From: Mycogone perniciosa | Lineage: Eukaryota; Ascomycota; Sordariomycetes; Hypocreales; Hypocreaceae | Direction: 5' to 3' | DNA length: 11,016 nucleotides | NCBI GenBank assembly: GCA_025331125.1 | Contig: JAOALB010000369.1 | Coordinates: 1-11,016 of the forward strand | Shown here: one piece after another, positions 7,170-11,016 of the stretch | How positions within the stretch are numbered: the first letter of the stretch is position 1 | Layout: every line of letters begins with the position of its first letter | Made by a program: the position numbers and the translations under genes | Notes under the pieces: model-generated | What the model was told of the DNA's origin: nothing | Seen by the model: the letters and a program-made list of their open reading frames with translations, nothing else | Databases searched by the model: none

Positions 7170-8921
7170 TTATTATTAATTAATATATAGTTTTATTTAT
7201 AGTTTTATATTTTCTTTTATTTCAATTATTTAAAACTTTATCTTTAATTAATATTTTATTAATTCTTTATTTAATTAAACTATTATTATTATTTAATAAT
7301 AAAGTATAAATTAATTTCTAAATTAGTTTATATTTAAGTAAAAAGTTCTAATCTTAAAACTGTTTTTAATGAATACTAAATATATCGTTTAATAAATAAT
7401 TATTAATTTCTGTTACTTTCTTTTATTATAAAATAAAGGAATTTGAAGTATATTTCTAATAAAGAATTATTGTTCTTTTAAAAGAATTTTCAATATTTTA
7501 TAAAAATACTTTTTATATTTTATATCTCATTTCTTATAATCTCTTAATTATATTTTAAAAATTGATTCCTTTATTTCATAAAATAATCTATCTTATTTTA
7601 AAGTTTTATAATATTTGAAATTCGTTTTATTTTTCATTTTATTTATAAATCTTCACAATTTAATATTGAAAAACAAAATCTATATATATTTCTTTATTTA
7701 AACTATTAGAAAGCTTATATGAAATATATTATATAATTAAAGATATTTCTGAAATAATATACAGTTTTATTATACTCTTTTTCTATGTATTTATTTTACT
7801 ATATATACTAATCTTTATTATAACGTTTATAATAACTCAATATCTCTTTACTTTTTAAGTAAGTGATTGAAATATATTTATGTGAATATAAATATATAAT
7901 TTCAATTTAATCTATTAAAGTAATAATACTTTTAAAACATTTATTTTAAGTATTTAAATACTTTTTCTTTATTTTTATATAATTAAATAAAATTCAATGT
8001 TTATTTTATTTACTTGTAATAAAAGTATTAATAATATAACAATATTCAAATAGTTTATAAAAGAATAGTAATAAAAATTATAACATTCCAAAAATATTTA
8101 AATGTTTTTATATAAGGTTCATTTTAAGTAGATTTTAGGAGTATTCATTTAATAAAGGTATATTAATGCTTTTATAATTAAAACCATATATTTTAAGATT
8201 ATTATTCGATTTTAATCAAAACTATATTTTAAAAGTTTTATATATAATTTTATTTTATAAAACTACTTAAAAGTCTGTTAAATATAATGTATTTATTTCT
8301 TTTACGTTTTTAAGAGTATTAAAGTATTATATAAGTAAATAGTATATATAATACTAAATAATCTATTTTATAGTTTATAAATATAATATTAAGAAGTAAT
8401 ATAAGTATCAGTTAAATTATAATATATAATGAAACATTTAAAATAATTATAATATATATAAAATATAACATTTTAATTTTCCTTGAATATAAATTTAATA
8501 ATATTGTTTTTTATATTAATTTTGAAAAGTAGTAAATATTCTAAATATAATTAAAACTATTAAAAGTTAAGAGTAATAGATAATAATGTTTCTGTTATTA
8601 TTTTATTAAATTAATAATAATTAATATAAACTTAAAGAATATAATTTCTTTAAAATATATATTATAAATATATTTATAATATCTTCGAAATGGTTTACTT
8701 TACTTTTTTTAAAATATTAATTGAATATTTTTAAAGTTTTTATAATTTTATAAAAAACGATATATATATTATTATATAATAGAGTTACTTTAAAAGGTAA
8801 ATTAATAATATAATTTATAAGTTTATGTTTTAAGATAAATTTAATATAAAGGTTTTTAAAAAGCTTAAATAAATATTTACTTTTTAATTATTTTATTTTT
8901 ATTTTATAATAATAAATATTT

Positions 8922-8992
8922 AAATCTATAAATAACTATAAAGATATATAATTTCTATAAAGTTATGAGACTTTATAAAATTATATAGATTT
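8922..8992. repeat. Nested inverted repeats
   Basis: TATAAAGT (8956-8963) pairs with ACTTTATA (8970-8977) around a 6-nt loop. The stem extends imperfectly to about 22 bases on each side (8942-8963 against 8970-8991). An outer pair is AAATCTATA (8922-8930) with TATAGATTT (8984-8992). A further TATAGATTT occurs just downstream, near 9035-9045. No RNA gene is recognised; this may be a decayed terminal repeat or chance in AT-rich DNA. Confidence 0.4.
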
Positions 8993-10195
8993 ATTTACTT
9001 TTTATATCTATTAAGATTATAAATATTAACTTTATAGATTTAAGTAGATATAATAATAAAGTAATATTAATATATTAAATAACGTTAAATATCTTTTAAA
9101 TATTATGTTTTAATTCAATATATTAATGAATTAAAATTAATATCCAAGTTTATTAAGGTTTTCATTTAAAAATAAATACAGTAACAAACTTTAATTTAAT
9201 ATTATTATTAAAGTCTTTATATATTTTTAAAATATTTTATTTATATATTATTATAATAACATAAAAATATATTCTAATTTTTTAATTTATATATTAATAA
9301 AGATCAATTCTTTATTTTAGTTATTTATTATATTTTTGATTTCTAAAATAATTTAATACAATTAATTAAAAGTATTTAATCTTATTATTATATAAGTAAG
9401 AAAATTTAAAATTATTTTATATATAACAAAATAAATCTTTTATAAATAATATTCTTTTTAATAAAGCTGTCTTTTATTTTATAAAAAATAATTATATATA
9501 TTTAACAATAATTTAATACTTTTTTAATTATTTATTTAAATATGATTGTTATTTTATTTATTATTTATTATTAATATTCCTAAATATTAATAGAATCTGT
9601 TTAATATTTATATAATATTTCTTTAAAGTATATTTAAAACTTCTTTTAATATTATTAATTTATTTATTATAAATATAAGATTTTTAAAAAAAAAGTAAAA
9701 TTATATAATACTTTTTGCTAAGCTTTTCTTGCTATAATAAAAGAAATAGTATAAATATTGATATTATTTCAATAGAAAATATAAATAAATATAGAATTAT
9801 TAAAAAGGTTAATTAAAATTGAATGTTATATTTTAAAATCCTTTAAAACTTTAAATTATTTAATTACTTTTATTATTTAAATCTATAAGGAAATTAATTG
9901 ATTTTATTTAAAATCCTTTATAATATAATTCAATAGGCTATTTTATTAATTAATAATTTTACTTTTTATATAAAAGTTTTATTTTATTAATTAAAGCTTA
10001 CTATAAATCAATTATATTAAATTGTATTTTTATGTTATTAATTATATAGTTAGAAATAAAATAATAAAATAGTAAAATAATAAATATAAAATTAAAGAAT
10101 AATAAAAGTAAAGTCAAAAAACAATAAATTGAAAATTCTAATAGTTAAATAAATATAATAAAATAAAAGTATATTAAAACTTTAATTTCTTTAAA

Positions 10196-10385
10196 AAAGG
10201 CTTTTACTTTATATATGATATTAATAATATATTTAAAGCAAAGGCTAAAGGACTTATATCTTATATATCTTTAACTAAATATATACCCTTTAACGCTATA
10301 CTAGGATCTTTATTATAAGTCTTTCCTATTATAATTATCCCCCCTTTCTCTACCAGCTATCTTAATTATATATTAAACTAGTTTT
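10196..10385. other. AT-rich spacer with copia-like mutation signature
   Basis: GpC-containing words (AAAGCAAAGGC, AACGCTATAC, CAGCTATC) return here after the GpC-depleted block. No open frame or known repeat is recognised, and there is no visible match to the copia element. Just before copy B it contains AAACTAGTTT, a perfect 10-base palindrome (10375-10384). Confidence 0.45.
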
Positions 10386-10588
10386 AGTTTATTAGAATAA
10401 ACTACCCTCCTCTTTTATATTTATATAACCTTTTTATTCCTTTTTACTTATCCCCCTTTCTTATTAATAAATTACTATTTTATTACTTAATATTTTCTTT
10501 CCTTTTACTTTTAGTTTTTTAGTATATTTTTACTGTTTTACTTTTATCTTTTAAGCCTTTTACTTATATTTCGCCTTTATATTATAGG
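10386..10588 (+). repeat. 200-bp direct repeat, copy B (less mutated)
   Basis: This is the better preserved partner of 6811-7013, in the same orientation. It starts with an intact palindrome AGTTTATT-AG-AATAAACT (10386-10403), followed by a long pyrimidine-rich stretch with C runs (around 10404-10410 and 10450-10460). It ends CGCCTTTATATTATAGG. Weaker similarity may continue past 10588 (TGTTAATGTATTA near 10622 against TATTAATATATTA near 7033), so the true repeat could be longer. Confidence 0.75.
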
Positions 10589-10937
10589 GATACTGCCTAT
10601 TAAAAAAAAGCAAGAAAACGCTGTTAATGTATTAAAATCGAAGTATATTTTACATATATTAAAGGGATAGCTTCAATTAAACCTTAATATCTTTATTATC
10701 TATATATATTCATTTCAATTAATTAAATATTAATAAAATAAAGGAGTTTTAATAGACCTGCTAAACATATAGTAATTACCTATATATTTACTAATTCTAT
10801 ATTTATAAAATACTCTTAATATATTAATTAAAAAAAGTATTATAATTTATAAGTATTTGCTTTTTTTAAATGCGCTTTTTTATGTTATTATTAAAGGTTT
10901 AGTTATCAATGCTTTAAATTTAATACTTTTACTTTTT

Positions 10938-10940
<3 letters not shown>
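10589..10940. other. AT-rich stretch without recognisable gene
   Basis: Intermediate AT content with scattered GpC (AAGCAAG, AACGCTG, GACCTGCTAA, ATGCGC). I see no supported open frame, RNA gene or terminator. It may include the degraded continuation of repeat B. Confidence 0.5.

Positions 10941-11016
<76 letters not shown>
10941..11016. repeat. (TAA)n microsatellite reaching the window edge
   Basis: A pure TAA tract runs 76 bases, about 25 uninterrupted units, and continues past the end of the window. Its perfection contrasts with the heavily mutated surroundings and implies recent expansion or turnover. As it contains no C or G, RIP cannot mutate it. Confidence 0.97.

Larger units (their letters stand above)
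6811..10195. other. Extremely AT-rich, GpC-depleted block with no recognised gene
   Basis: About 3.4 kb of very AT-rich DNA (about 10% GC by eye). I count only about nine GpC dinucleotides in the whole block, against several per 60 bases in the copia element, while TCA, TGA, TTC and GAA are common. The left border coincides with the LTR end, and the right border is near 10195, where GpC-containing sequence resumes. I read one minus-strand frame across about 7120-7880 and found stops at roughly the rate expected from composition, with no family similarity. It is most simply an older, mutation-saturated repeat, possibly the body of an element bracketed by the 200-bp repeats. Confidence 0.6.

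Noticed and set aside
7120..7880. Possible minus-strand coding remnant (Lys/Tyr/Phe-rich reading)
   Set aside because: Stops occur at about the rate expected from base composition, and the Lys/Tyr/Phe/Ile content is what AT-rich DNA gives in any frame. No motif is recognisable.
8922..8992. tRNA or structured RNA gene
   Set aside because: The stems do not form a cloverleaf, and there is no recognisable A or B box sequence or CCA-type acceptor.
6811..10195. Nuclear copy of mitochondrial DNA
   Set aside because: Composition is AT-rich like fungal mitochondrial DNA, but no mitochondrial gene, tRNA or GC cluster is recognisable. Its left end also matches a repeat that recurs at 10386, which points to a mutated nuclear repeat.

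Overview
The window looks like an AT-rich compartment of a filamentous ascomycete genome (Pezizomycotina) that has been degraded by repeat-induced point mutation (RIP). The evidence is in the sequence. Repeat copies differ almost only by C-to-T and G-to-A changes. In-frame stops are nearly all TAA or TAG, as expected from CAA, CAG or TGG. The mobile element reads as a fungal Ty1/copia retrotransposon when those stops are read through. I see no intact gene and no RNA gene.

Layout. Bases 1-66 are GC-rich (39 of 66 by hand count), not RIP-mutated, and open in one frame until the element's first bases supply a stop. Bases 67-6810 hold one complete but dead Ty1/copia-like LTR retrotransposon on the minus strand, about 6.74 kb. 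It has two 168-bp LTRs (67-234 and 6643-6810), a G6 polypurine tract next to the 3' LTR, and in minus-strand order gag, protease/pre-integrase, integrase, reverse transcriptase and RNase H, ending at 1607. Between the end of pol and the 3' LTR lies an unusually long extra segment of about 1.37 kb. It includes a GC-richer patch (about 730-1100) with an Ala/Pro/Thr-rich open frame on the plus strand, antisense to the element.

Bases 6811 to about 10195 are an extremely AT-rich block (about 10% GC by eye). Its mutation signature differs from the copia element: GpC is almost absent, while TCA/TGA persist. From about 10196 to the end the sequence again resembles the copia region in dinucleotide content and ends in a (TAA)n microsatellite that runs off the window. 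A 200-bp repeat at the left edge of the AT-rich block (6811-7013) recurs in the same orientation, less mutated, at 10386-10588. The two copies may bracket a second, older element of about 3.8 kb.

Nothing here should make functional protein. The catalytic aspartates of the reverse transcriptase read as asparagines, and each coding domain carries many stops. The points of most interest are the antisense Ala/Pro-rich frame, the hairpin-packed LTR, the two contrasting mutation signatures with sharp borders, and the missing target-site duplication.
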